A DNA stretch of 63,500 bases from the NCBI GenBank assembly GCA_016946835.1, contig JACVTC010000037.1, forward strand, positions 1,144,001-1,207,500, read 5' to 3'. Positions 35,359 through 47,550 of this stretch are shown one piece after another. The DNA comes from Neocallimastix lanati (nom. inval.). Taxonomy: Eukaryota > Neocallimastigomycota > Neocallimastigomycetes > Neocallimastigales > Neocallimastigaceae. Made by a program: the position numbers and the translations under genes. The notes beneath the pieces are model-generated. The model worked only from the letters and a program-made list of their open reading frames with translations, did no database searches and was not told the DNA's origin. The stretch's first letter is position 1. Each line of letters opens with the position of its first letter.

Positions 35359-37671
35359 ATGAGGATACAATCAAAACTAATATATAGTATTTTTTTAATA
35401 CTTATGTTATCAATGGTCAATGCCGATGATAACATAATAAGAGTATTAATTGATAAACCAGATATATTTAATGGTGAATATTTAAATACATATAGTATTG
35501 CATTAACACAGAATATTAGAAATGCTGGGTTTGGTGATTACAGTGTTGAATTATCATATTGTCAACCAAAAAATTCTGAAGTTCCAAATATTGTAAGTGA
35601 ATATGAAAATAGCAATATCCCTTCACCCTTTCCAATAGATCATGAATACGCTCAATATTTAGATTGTTTAATTAAAGAGCTAAAAAGTTCATTATATGAT
35701 ATGGTTCTAATGGAGGATCGACTCTTATTTAGCGATAATTCATACATACATAATTTTTATATTGAGAAAAGCTATGGTGAGAATAAGATTAATGATTATT
35801 TAATGGATTTAAGTAGATATGAACATTCTTATGATTTAAAGTTTAATGATATACATATATTAGAAGGTGGAAAATATAAAAATAAAAATTTAATTGGTCT
35901 TCCCTATGAAATAGATTTTGATTTACTTTATCACATCACCAACGAAGAATATGAGAGAGCACTTAATTATTGTTGGAATAAAAAAAATAATGAGACAACC
36001 AGTGGTAATAATAATTTCTTTTATAAAAGATCACCTTTACTTACAAACTCTCAAACCGATACATCTAAAAGTTTTAATAGTAATGCTAATGATATTGACG
36101 CTAACAGTAATATTAACAACATGAACAATAATGAAAATGGAAATAATATCAATAATGTAGTTTCTAATAACAATAATAATAGTAATATTATTAGTAATGA
36201 AAGCGGTAATAGTAATGAAAATAATAGTTTTAGTAATGAATTTGAAAATATCTCACAAGAAAATCCAATTAATAATAATAATGGTAATGATAATAGTAAA
36301 AATAATTTAAAAGAAATTCCACAAGATCTTACAAATTTTGATTGTGAAGGATTTTTTAATGAATCGTTCTCGAAATCGGAGGAATTTACGATGACTACTG
36401 GTGGCTTTAATAATAAGGATACTCTATTAGATCAATTTTTAGAGTTTATATGTCTTTCTTATGAACTTCCGAAAAAAACTACTACATACTATGAAAAATT
36501 CTATGAACCAAGATATAAGGATAAAACCTATAAATATTTTAGAGATTATATGAACGCTCAAGGATATTATAATAATATAAATAAAACATTATCTGTCACC
36601 ATAGATGAAGCCTATCATAAGTTTATGACTGGAGATGCAATTTTTTTTAAAGGAAAGGCTTCCTATTATCATTATTTGAATGAACAAATCAGTAAAAATA
36701 ATTCAACAAAAGTAAATGCGAGATATTTGTTTGGTAAATTTAGTGTACTCAGTAAAAAATATTTAGTTATCAACAAAAATTCTAATAAAGATAAAGATTT
36801 ATTAGCAAAGGTGGCATTTCAATTAACCTCTAAGGAAGCCCAATTGGAACGATCTTCAAAGTTTGGAAATATACCCACGTATGATCTTGAAAAAGTGGAA
36901 AGTGACAGTGTAATTCAAGCCTACTGTAAAAATAATGCTCAGATGTGTGAGTTGAGAAATACTATCAAACCGATTGATGTCAAAGATATGTTTGATAAGG
37001 ATCTTTATAGTGCCAGTTTTATGGAAACTAGATTGGTATTACCTACTACTTTAGAAAAGTACTTACATACAAATAATGCTACAATTATTATGAATCTCTT
37101 CTCAAATCTTCTCGAATTGAAAAAACAAGAATATTATGGCAGTAGTGAAATCGTACGTCTCCAAATTTCCGTGTATGCTGTAGTCATCTTTTTAATTGTT
37201 GTGATGATTTTAGTTTTCAGGAAAAGAAAGAATCCCTATATAAAAGCAATTTCACCTCATCTATCCAATTTAACTATCTTGGGGGTAATATTGAACTTAA
37301 TTTACCCTGCATTCCATTCAGTTATTCAAGATGTAATGTCCTGTCATATTTATTCTGTGTTAAAATTTTTCATTTGTAATTTAATTTTTTTGCCTTTACT
37401 TGCTATCACGTTCCGAATCTTTTATATTTATACCAATAATAGTGAAATCAATTTTGGAAAAAAATTAAATGATAAGCATTTAATCATTATCATAGCTTTC
37501 ATTTTAATCCTAGCATTTACAATTGTTATGACAATTTCTTTCTTTGATCAATTCACTCTTATAACCTTAGGAAGTAAAGTGGATATACGTCTTTTTTGGT
37601 GTAACACTTCTAGATTAGGTATATTTAACATATTTTCATTTATTTATTACTTTATCATTGTAAGTAAATAA
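35359..37671 (+). CDS. Receptor 2, exon 1 with frame running into the intron
   Basis: Exon 1 proper is 35359-37659. The frame continues three codons (VSK) into the intron and stops at 37671, so intron retention would release a 770-residue protein lacking most of TM5, TM6, TM7 and the tail. Exon 1 alone encodes the signal peptide (about 22 residues), the whole ectodomain and TM1-TM4. The full gene is described under 35359-38546. Confidence 0.7.
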   Translation: MRIQSKLIYSIFLILMLSMVNADDNIIRVLIDKPDIFNGEYLNTYSIALTQNIRNAGFGDYSVELSYCQPKNSEVPNIVSEYENSNIPSPFPIDHEYAQYLDCLIKELKSSLYDMVLMEDRLLFSDNSYIHNFYIEKSYGENKINDYLMDLSRYEHSYDLKFNDIHILEGGKYKNKNLIGLPYEIDFDLLYHITNEEYERALNYCWNKKNNETTSGNNNFFYKRSPLLTNSQTDTSKSFNSNANDIDANSNINNMNNNENGNNINNVVSNNNNNSNIISNESGNSNENNSFSNEFENISQENPINNNNGNDNSKNNLKEIPQDLTNFDCEGFFNESFSKSEEFTMTTGGFNNKDTLLDQFLEFICLSYELPKKTTTYYEKFYEPRYKDKTYKYFRDYMNAQGYYNNINKTLSVTIDEAYHKFMTGDAIFFKGKASYYHYLNEQISKNNSTKVNARYLFGKFSVLSKKYLVINKNSNKDKDLLAKVAFQLTSKEAQLERSSKFGNIPTYDLEKVESDSVIQAYCKNNAQMCELRNTIKPIDVKDMFDKDLYSASFMETRLVLPTTLEKYLHTNNATIIMNLFSNLLELKKQEYYGSSEIVRLQISVYAVVIFLIVVMILVFRKRKNPYIKAISPHLSNLTILGVILNLIYPAFHSVIQDVMSCHIYSVLKFFICNLIFLPLLAITFRIFYIYTNNSEINFGKKLNDKHLIIIIAFILILAFTIVMTISFFDQFTLITLGSKVDIRLFWCNTSRLGIFNIFSFIYYFIIVSK

Positions 37672-37788
37672 AATAAGATTTATCTATTTATATATATATA
37701 TATACTTAATAATTATTTAATTATATTTATATTTTATTTATTTATTTATTTATTATGAATTATATTTATTTATATATATATTTATTTT

Positions 37789-37823
<35 letters not shown>

Positions 37824-38546
37824 GTAATATGTATGATTATTATGATTTATAAAACAATTTCTGTATCCAGAAGATATGGATTAAGTAATTGTTTCTACTT
37901 TGTCATATTATTCTTTGTTTCTTGTGTTTTATCTGAAACGAGTTACTATTTTTTAGAAAATAGTATTGATTATAAATTTTATATTGCTTTATATGCTTAT
38001 TTAATCAGTTGTATTTCAAGTGTTTACGTTTTAGTAGGAACTAGACTTATATACATTATGAAACACTCTAATGATAAATCACAACTCTTTTACCCCACAA
38101 ATATCGTTGATTTAATTACTTTTGGAAAAAGTACTTCATACGACTTTAAAAACCGTAGTAAAGAAGATTTGTATAATGATGACTTAATAAAAAGTAATAA
38201 TCAAAATATGATGAATTATAGTAAATTAAATAGTCCAGATCAATATTCCAATTTTACACCTAATTTCAGTGTGCATAGTAATATGAGTAATTATAATAAT
38301 GGAGGAAATTACTATTCTCTGACACCTCCAAGTGTTCCAAGTGTTCATAGTAATATGAATGGTAGTACAATAAGTACTAATGGTAATATTTATAATGGCA
38401 CCAATATTAGCAATAATAATTATTATTCACCAAGTAATTTCAGTAATAATAATTATGATAAATATGAGGAGGATCAAATTACAAAAGATCCAAATAATTA
38501 TTTCTTTAATTTAGCATTAAAAAATATGAGTAAAGATAGGACATAA
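35359..38546 (+). CDS. Receptor 2: solute-binding ectodomain fused to class C GPCR
   Basis: Exons 35359-37659 and 37824-38546, phase-0 intron (GTAAGT...TTTAG, 164 bp), 1007 residues. Signal peptide about 1-22. Ectodomain landmarks: GLPYEIDFDLLY (about 180-191), FKGKASYY (about 431), LTSKEAQLERSSKFGNIPT (about 489), C-x6-C (about 522-529). Residues about 205-320 are an Asn/Ser-rich insertion, the longest of the four. TM1 about 597-620; TM2 opens ISPHLSNLTILG. Cys 661 (TM3) and Cys 748 (loop 2) are the expected disulphide. FRIFYIYTN then GKKLND marks intracellular loop 2. The tail carries TNIVDLI and ends close to DPNNYFFNLALKNMS. The family has a nutrient- or amine-sensing precedent (class C Venus-flytrap receptors). 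The ligand here is not known. Confidence 0.85.
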
Positions 38547-39251
38547 AAGACTTATTAAATCATATTAAAAAAAAATATTAAAAAAAAAAAAAACTATAAT
38601 GTGTATATTATAATCAATAATAAATATTTAAAACAGTTAAGATAATAATAATAATATAAAGTTATCATAATACAAGTTTAAATAGAAAAATAGAAATTAA
38701 AGTAATAAATTATTATTATTATGATTATTTATTATTATTATTATTATTATTTATTAATAATAATTTATTATTCCATTTTATATTAAGATAATTTTATAAA
38801 TAATACTTATTTATATTAATTGATAATAATAGTTTTAATAATTAAAAATATATAGAATTATAATAGTAATAAATAAATATTTTTTTTTATTTTATTTTTA
38901 AATAATTCTTAACTTCGTAAATTTAAAAATAAAAATTTATAAATAAATAAAAAGATATATATATAATATATAATTAAATAAAAAAAAGTTTTCATATATA
39001 TATATATAATTTGTTTTACTGTTATGATATTATTAAAAAGTATAAAAATATGAACATGAATGAGATATTTTAAATGAAGAACATTGCATGAATAAGTAAG
39101 TCTTGTAATGTATAAGAATGGGCTCTATACATTTTAATAAGAAAATGATGTCATTGATCCCTAAATACATAATAATAATAATAATAATAATAGTAATAAT
39201 AAAATAAAAAATTTTATTTTATTTTATTATATTTTTTTTATTTTTTTATTT

Positions 39252-39282
<31 letters not shown>

Positions 39283-40427
39283 TTTTTTTTAATTTTTAAT
39301 TCTTAATTTTTATATCTTTATTCATATATATAATGTTCAAAAATTTTAAATCATAGTATTTTTTTTTTTATTTCATAAATCTTAAATAAAATGTTCATTT
39401 TTTTAACTAAATTTTTTTTTAATTAAAATTTTATATATATAATTAAAATATTTTAATCCTTGAGATATTTTTTATTTTTAATTTTTAATTTGTTTAAAGT
39501 TTGTTAAATTACATTTTATTTCATTAAATTTTATTTTATTTTTATTGTTTTATTTTGTATTAACTAAATTTTATTATATTTTATTTTTTTTTTTTGAAAG
39601 AAAAAAAAAAAAAATTTAAAATTTAAAATTTTGAATATAAATTTTTTTTTTTTTTTTTGAATATATGGGATGTAAATATTTTTTAAAAAAAAAAAATAAA
39701 AATTAAAAAATAAAAGAGGGTTCAGCTAAAAGAAACAGAAATTTGTAAAAAAAAATAGAAGATAAAAAAAAAAAAAAATTAAAAATAAAAATAGATAAAA
39801 AATAAAAGTAAATAAAAAATAAAAAAGAATTGATAAATGAACAACAGTTTAAAAAAATATAAAATGAATTACATAAAGATATAAAGTTAAAAAATTTCTT
39901 TTATTATAAAATATATCTCTTTATACCCATTTTATTTTAAAACTTTTATATATATAGAATTAAATATTCAATTTTTTTTTAATCCACAATTACATAGGAT
40001 AATAATATTAATAAAACATTTTTTTAAAAAAAAAATTCAGAGCAAAATTCTATTTAATAAATAAAAAAAAGTTTTTTTTTGATTTTGTTATAATTAAAAT
40101 TTTATATTTATTAAATAATTTTGAAATGATAATATAAATCGTAGCAATAATAAATATTGATTAATACTTTTCATATAACAACATATATAGTACAGTCTTT
40201 ATATTAAAAGTTTCAATTTTAATATAATACTTTAACAAATTTTATTTTTTATCTTTATTTTTTTTTTTTTAAAAATTATTTAATAATAATAACGTAATAA
40301 TAAAATATCTAGTAGTAATCTTAAAATAATAAACCATAATAGACAATAATAAAATAATATTATATTACAAAAAAAAATATACAAAAACTATAAAACAAAT
40401 TAAAAAAAAAAAAAAAAAAAAATAAAA
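38547..40427. other. Non-coding spacer between receptors 2 and 3
   Basis: AT-rich simple sequence with T and A tracts and AAAT repeats. No ORF or foldable island noticed. Confidence 0.65.
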
Positions 40428-42907
40428 ATGAAATATTATATAAATATTACTATCTTTCTTATTATAATTTTGTATTCCATAAAAGTAAATACTGTGGAAG
40501 AGGATAAAACTATTCATATTTTAATGAATCGACCGGGAATTGAAGATTCCCTATATTTAGAGTCATATAATAAATTAATGAATGATTATGTATCTCGTCA
40601 AAAAAATGATTATCCTACTCTCTCAAAGTATAAATTAGAATTTTCATATTGTATTTTAAATTCCAATGATAAACTACCGTTATTGGAAATGTATCAATTA
40701 CAAAAATCACCATTTTCATTAGATATTGAGTACGCACGATACTTGAAATGTATCGTTAATGAATTAAATAATTCCAAATTTGATATGATTATTATGAATG
40801 ATCAATTATTATATAGTGATATCTCTTACATACAAAATTATATTATTGAGTCGACTTATGATTTTCTAAATATAGAACAATTTTTAATTGACTTCAACAA
40901 TTTTAAAGTTGACGAAAAAAAAATACAACATCACGCATCTCAATTCTTTCACAGTGATTACATTGAGAACATTGGTCTCATTGGTATTCCTTATGAAGTT
41001 GATTTTGATGTAATATACCATCATATTGATAATAGTAATATTGAATTTGATAATAAATATAACGATAATAATAATAGCTATAATGATAATAATGATAATG
41101 ATAATAATGATAAAAATATTGATGATTATAATGATAATTATGGTAATAATGATGATGATGATAATAATAATGATGATAATAATGATAATAATGATAATAA
41201 TGATAATAATATTGTTGATTATAATAATAATAATGGTAATAACAATAATAATGATGATAATAATAAGGATAATAAGGATAATAATGATGATAATATTGAT
41301 GATTATAATGATAATAATGATAATAATAATAGTTATAATAGTGATAAATATGAGAATTTAAATAATAAAACCATAGCAATCAATGAAGTCAGAAATGCTT
41401 TACTATACAAAAAATCAATCAATACCTACAAAAGAAAATTAGCACCACGGGCAATGTTAAATGACGATTTGAGTTTTAATTACACTGAAATGAGCATCGG
41501 TCTCAGTGACAGTGAGACATTGATAGATCATTTTGTAGAATATGTAGGGAGTAAATATGGTATTCCTACAGAAAAAGATTCAACTTATTTTGATAAATTT
41601 TTTAAATCGAATTCAAATGATTTGTATGACTCTTTTAGGCGTCATGTCCTCTCGGAAACTGGCGGAAATATTAATAAAATTCTTGATACCTCGGTGGAAA
41701 ATGCTTATCAATCCTTTATTAATAGGGAAAAAAACATATTTAAAGGAAAAGCTTCATATTACCCCATCATAAATCATGAAACCAATGGAAACATAATGGT
41801 GACACCTCTATCCAAAGACATCAGTGTTCTTACTGGGAAATATATTACAATTAATAAAGCAAGTACAAAAATGATGGATGATCTAATATTAATTGCTTTG
41901 GAATTAACTTCTAAAGAAATGCAGCTCTTTCGAGCCAGAGAATTTGGAAGTTTACCTACTTTTGATATAGCCAATATAAATAGTAAAAATTCTCAATCTT
42001 TACAAGTTAGTAATCAAAGCATTAATAAAGATAATAACGAGAATGGTAATCACAGTTCCAACAATATCAACAATAATAATAATATTTATTCTATGATAAG
42101 TTCCGAAATTTTTGATATATATAAAGCTCTGAAGCCGATTGACATCAAAAAATTTTTCTACAAGGATAAATTTTCAGCGAATTATATGGAAATTCGATTT
42201 GTTTTACCGGAAGCCTTGAAGGTATGTTTACGAGAAAATAATAATGATATGATCATTAGTGTCTTTAGTAACTTATTAGAAATAAAGGAATCCACTTTTT
42301 ATTCCGATAACCCAGTATTACTTCTTTCCATTTTTATTGTCATTTTGGCGGTCGCTCTCTTATTGTTTACAGCTGTTAAGATTTACACCCTTCGAAAGCA
42401 TCCTATCCTCATACCCATTTCGCCAAGATTAACTAATCTCATTATCATAGGAATTTCATTGAATATCCTATTCCCATGCTTTAACGTCATCATAAAGAAT
42501 TATTTCCATTGTCGAATGTATCTGGTTTTAAAGTTTTTGATTTCTAATCTTATCTTTTTACCAATATTAGCGATGACCTTTCGTACCTTCTATATCTTCA
42601 ATAATTCCAGCGTTGTCAATGGCAAAAAATTAAATGATAAGCGGTTACTCATTTTTATTGGAATTGTACTCATTGGTCTCTTTCTGACAGCATTTATTAT
42701 ATCCCTAGATGATAAATTTTATTTAAGAACTACGGGAACTCTATTGAAAGATCGAATTTTCTGGTGTTACTATGATAACTCTAACCATTATAATATTTTC
42801 ACTTCTATCTATTATGTATTAATTGTAAGTTTTTTTTTTTTTTTTTTTTTTTTTATTTTATTTTGAAATATAATTAATTAATAAATATATATATATATAT
42901 ATATTCT

Positions 42908-42958
<51 letters not shown>

Positions 42959-43673
42959 AAACAAATAATTATAATAATTATTACAGATATATACTAACTT
43001 TATTTTTATTTATTTATTATTTTATTTTTATATTATATTTATATTGTATTTTTATTGAATAATATATATCTACATCTATAATTATATAAAAAATATATAC
43101 CCATATTTTTTTTTATTTTTATATTTTATATATAAATATATCTATATATTATTGAATCGATTCCAGTTCCTTTGCATATTCATATTAATTATTAAATCAA
43201 AAAAGGTATCGAACAAATTCAATAAAATAGGTTTTATCTATTTCATTATCATCTTTACCATTTGCTCACTAATGTCTGAAATATCCTACTTTTTCTTAAA
43301 TCAAGGTAACTTTTTTGGTTTTTTTGGTGCTTTTGCTCTCTATATAGTGGGATCCCTATGTAGTGTTTATATTCTGGTGGGCTCAAAGCTAACCTATATA
43401 AGGAAACATCCCAATGAAAATGAAAATACCTTCTCCAATAAAAATAATTTAAATATTTCTGATTTTATTCCATCGAATATTAAAGAATTAAAAAATAAAG
43501 ATTTCTTGAGTAAACGAGAGACCAAGAAATCAAAATCCGATAATCATGAGAAGAGTAGCAGTACAGAAGATGAATATGATCATATTACCAATGATCCTAA
43601 TAATTATTTCTTCAATAAGACATTAGAAAATCTAAGTCGTAACGTAAATGATAATTCCATCAGTCCCTCCTAA
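40428..43673 (+). CDS. Receptor 3: solute-binding ectodomain fused to class C GPCR
   Basis: Exons 40428-42824 and 43167-43673, phase-0 intron (GTAAGT...TTCCAG, 342 bp), 967 residues. The methionine at 43152 is intronic and is not the start of a gene. Signal peptide about 1-22. Landmarks: GIPYEVDFDVIY (about 186-197), FKGKASYY (about 438), LTSKEMQLFRAREFGSLPT (about 493). Residues about 200-305 are a dense Asp/Asn repeat made of GAT/AAT codons. A second Asn-rich insertion (about 520-555) sits where the other three receptors have C-x6-C, and both cysteines are missing. TM1 about 627-650; TM2 opens ISPRLTNLIIIG. Cys pair at about 694 and 780. Tail motifs are LNISDFIPS and DPNNYFFNKTLENLS. Confidence 0.85.
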
Positions 43674-43765
43674 CTTAACCTTAATTTTCCCTTTCTTTTA
43701 ACCCATTCCCTCAAATAAAATAGATAAATGGATAATAAATAGAATAGATAATTGAATTGAAATAG

Positions 43766-43805
<40 letters not shown>

Positions 43806-44337
43806 ATAACAATAATAATAATAATAATAAAATTAATTATAATAAAAAAAATAATTAAAGTAAAATGAAAAATATCATAAATAAAACCTATTTCTTTTAT
43901 ATATGTATATATTAAAATAAAATTTTTAATAAAGTTTGAACATATAAATAATTAGGTTTTTTTATATGATAATGTTTTTTTTTTATGTAATGAATTTATT
44001 TAATATATTAATATTTATAATATGTAATATAACTATACTATTATAGTACATAGTACATAAGAATACAATATCAGATATGTTTTTAGAGATATTAATAAAA
44101 TTATATAAAAATATAAAAAATAATTTTTTTTTCTTTTTTTTTTATGTTGTTATTATATATTATAAATAATTTATAAAAAAAAAAAAAAAAAAAAAAATTA
44201 ATTAGTATAATATGAAATAAAGCACTATAAAAAAATACCACATAACATTTGTTTTCTCTACAAATTAACCCTCTATTAAACCATATCAAAGTTACTAATA
44301 AAAATTAATTTTTTGTTTTAGTTTTATATATTCAAAA

Positions 44338-44388
<51 letters not shown>

Positions 44389-44980
44389 AAAAGGATATGA
44401 AACATATATGTGACTCGATTTATTTATATACTTGTAAATTATTCCAAACATTGAATTCATATATTTTTCTATGATATTAATAATAATTATATTGCTTATT
44501 AATAATAAATATATAATGTAAGTAATATTATGAGAATAGTTTAGGTAAAAGACTTTCATACTAAGACTTTTTATGAAGGTTTCTTGCTTCTTGACTTTTT
44601 ATTCTTGTATAATTCTTGCATGGCTGTATATTTTATATTAATATGTTTTAAGGCCTCTTATCTTGATATTTTTGAGAAGATTTAAGAAAAAATATTTATT
44701 AAGTTATTAATTCTATTATAAGAGATAACTATATACTGTTTAAAAAATGAATAATCAGTTTTAAAAAAATTCTTTCTATCTAATACTGATAAACAGAACT
44801 TATATGTGCAATAATTTTTACCCTGTATAATTATATATATATATATATATATATTTTGAATAATATTAATTGGAAAAGTTGACTTCGGTTCAATAATTAC
44901 AAGAAGGGTCGCTCTTTCATATAAAATTAGAGTAAACTAAATATAAACTAATAATATTTAAAAAATAAAATACATATCAA
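43674..44980. other. Non-coding 3' flank of receptor 3
   Basis: Contains AT and A tracts (43768-43802, 44175-44197) and an (AAAT)n run at 44334-44390. Minus-strand frames over these repeats are artefacts. No gene. Confidence 0.6.
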
Positions 44981-44985
44981 AGATC

Positions 44986-45148
44986 AAAGGTGCCAAATGT
45001 TGAACACTCAGTAAAGCCTGTCCAGCAGGGACAATACAATATCCGCTTAAGCGAAAACATACGGAAGTGTTGTGATGTGACTACCTCAATATTTCCATGA
45101 CTCGAGGAGGGAGGGGGGCTGAAAATAAGGGCGATACACACCAGAAGT
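44986..45148. ncRNA. GC-richer foldable island, candidate non-coding RNA or short repeat
   Basis: About 160 bp with clearly more G and C than its surroundings, ending abruptly in an A run (45150-45172). Nested pairing is possible: GGTG 44989-44992 with CACC 45139-45142; AACACT 45003-45008 with AGTGTT 45066-45071; TGTCC 45019-45023 with GGACA 45029-45033. A G-rich stretch (GGAGGGAGGGGGG) lies near 45105-45118. The 3' A run could be a retroposon tail. The minus strand also has a short open stretch (CIVPAGQALLSVQH), so a coding remnant is not excluded. No known RNA family recognised. Confidence 0.35.
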
Positions 45149-45154
45149 AAAAAA

Positions 45155-45174
<20 letters not shown>

Positions 45175-45194
<20 letters not shown>

Positions 45195-46975
45195 TAATTA
45201 ATATAAACTATATATATATAATAGTGATATAATAATAATTAATTATAACTATTTAATTATATGTTATAATATATAGAAGAATTATTTGTTTTTAATATAG
45301 ACTTTTAAATAATTAAAAATGTTTAAATTATATACAATAAAAATAATATTATATAATATATTATGAAGAAATTAATTATTTAATATATTTGTTATTGTAA
45401 GAAACTTGCATTATGTTTTAACATGCAACTACTAATTACATTATTATAGAACTACATTATTAATACATTAATTTAGTACATTAAAGAATTAATTAAAACT
45501 ATTATAGAGAAATATACAATTTTAAAATATTAGGAATATTTATTACTAATACACAAATACATGTATTTTTGTTTCATTCATATCAATATATGTGATATTA
45601 ATACTCTATCTTTCAAAATATTACTAATGTATATTTATTAACATATATAAATTTTCCTAATTCTATTAATAAAATATGATTAATCCTTAATCCTTAAATT
45701 ATTTTTTATTTTATTTTATTTTTTTTTTAATTTTTAATTTTTATTATTTTTTTTTTTTTTTTTTTTTTTTTTTGGTACTATTATATAAAATGTATTTTTT
45801 TTTTTTTGATTTTTTTTATAATATTCAAAAAATAGTAAATAAGGAATAATTAAATAGAAATAGTAAAAGAGTCAAATCATTCTTTTATTACTTTATTAAA
45901 AAAAATAATTAATAGTATTAATATTAGTAATGTTGTTTAACTAATTAATTATTATTATTTATAATTATTTATTTATTACTTATTTATTATTCTATTAAAA
46001 TATTATATATATATATATATATTTTTTTTTATTTCAAAATTAAAAATATACATTTTTTATAATTAAAAAAAAAAAAAAAATAAATAATTTCAACATAAAA
46101 CTATATTAATTAATTAATTTTTTTTTTTTTTTTTTTTGGTACTTTAACACAAAAATAATTAAAGGTTGATACAATTTTAATTTTATAACACTAATAATTT
46201 ATACTTTTAAATTAACACTTTATGAGAAAAAAAAAAAAAAATTTAAAAAACTTTTTTATATATTCTTTGTGATTGTAATTTGTTACGACTTAATCTATTC
46301 TATTCTGTTAAATTTAATTATCATTTAATTAATTAATTAGATATGATTAATAATATTTATAGTTTATACCTCCATTTTCAATTTATTTATTCAATATAAT
46401 ATTATTTTATCTATTAATTAATTAATTAATATATTTACTTGAAAAATGATATAAATCATTTAATATTAATTACATGTGCATTTATGGATTAAATAAATAA
46501 ATACTTTATATTCCATTTTTTAATTATAAAAAAAAATTTTTTTTATTATCGTTCCATATACTCTTCCTTATACAATTACTACATTAAGTGCTTATTTAGA
46601 ATAAGAATATGGTAAAAAAAACAAGTTTATATTATATAAAAAATTAATTGTATTTTTATGCATAATTGTAATATTAATATATAAAAAAAATAAAGAATAG
46701 TTCAACGATTTTTTAAAAATTTTTAATAATCTGAAATAAACATCCTAATAATATCATATAGAATTCTAAATAAAGTAATTTATATATAATGTTTTTTTAT
46801 TTTTATTTTTTTTTTTTTAAAAAAAAAAAAAAGTATATATTAAAAAATTTTCCACTTTATTATATAATAAATTGATAAAATTTGGTCAATTTCATACCTT
46901 TTTATGTGTAAAAGTAAATACATTTAATGAAAGAAACGTAGCAAAAATGTAATTGTATATGTTTAATAATTAAGT
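45175..46975. other. Non-coding spacer
   Basis: AT-rich, with T/A homopolymers around 45745-45772 and 46116-46138. No gene or clear structure. Confidence 0.6.
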
Positions 46976-46984
46976 CTTTTCAAG

Positions 46985-47245
46985 TTTTTATCCTGGTGGT
47001 TAGTACTCAGGGGCTAAAACCAAATAAGGTTTCTGGATCGATCATTGTGGATGGGATGACTTTCCTAATTTATATGGGCTATTTTTTTCCCTACTCTGGG
47101 TTTACCCTATAAAATGAAGTTAGAAGTACGCTTGCCATGGTAAGTATGATTTACATTATTTTCTTGGACTCTACTTAGGCCTTCTGTTATACTTGGAATG
47201 TGCAAAAAGAATATTTACAATACATTACATTACATATACATAACT
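46985..47245 (+). mobile_element. Candidate tRNA-derived SINE
   Basis: TCCTGGTGGTTAGTACTCAGG at 46991-47011 (here 21 bases, key words TGGTTAGTACTC) resembles a tRNA D-arm/A box. GGATCGATCAT at about 47034-47044 resembles a B box (GGTTCGANTCC), about 40 bases later. The acceptor and anticodon stems do not close, so it is not a tRNA gene. A unique body of about 170 bp follows and ends in a TACATTACATTACAT-type tail (47217-47236), as many SINEs do. Only one copy is visible here. Confidence 0.4.
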
Positions 47246-47279
47246 AATGTAACTATTTGTCATTCTTGACGAAAAATAT

Positions 47280-47550
47280 GGAAGTTCCATGACCTTGACA
47301 TATCCACATTTCCAAGGCTTATAACTGTTTAATGGATATCATTTAGTACTACTCATGCTTTGAGATTAAGGAAACGAGAGTAGAGGTATGGCCATTTAAC
47401 AACTATTGTGGCTGTACAATGCATTATATATGCTTGTGGTAGCCCATATAAATTGAATATTACATGGCTCTAGGTTGTATTTACAGTATATGTTAATATA
47501 TATATATATATATGATATTATATAAAAGAAGGAAGCCATATATATGTTTA
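47280..47550. repeat. Dispersed repeat (partner of 34.5 kb fragment)
   Basis: Mixed-composition, non-coding. The segment 47400-47480 (ACTATTGTGGCTGTAC ... TGCTTGTGGTAGCCCAT ... GAATATTACATGGCT) matches 34500-34575 in reverse orientation. It adjoins the SINE candidate and may be another transposon fragment. Confidence 0.45.

Noticed and set aside
40978-41379. Minus-strand Tyr/His-rich ORF and plus-frame Ile/Met-rich ORF
   Set aside because: Out-of-frame shadows of the Asp/Asn repeat in receptor 3.
43152-43673. Separate 173-residue membrane protein starting at 43152
   Set aside because: The first five codons lie in the intron; alignment with the paralogues puts the exon start at 43167, so this is exon 2 of receptor 3.
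44870-44940. tRNA T-arm-like GGTTCAATAATTAC
   Set aside because: No complementary stems and no A box at a suitable distance.
46985-47060. Functional tRNA gene
   Set aside because: A- and B-box words are present, but acceptor, anticodon and T stems do not pair.
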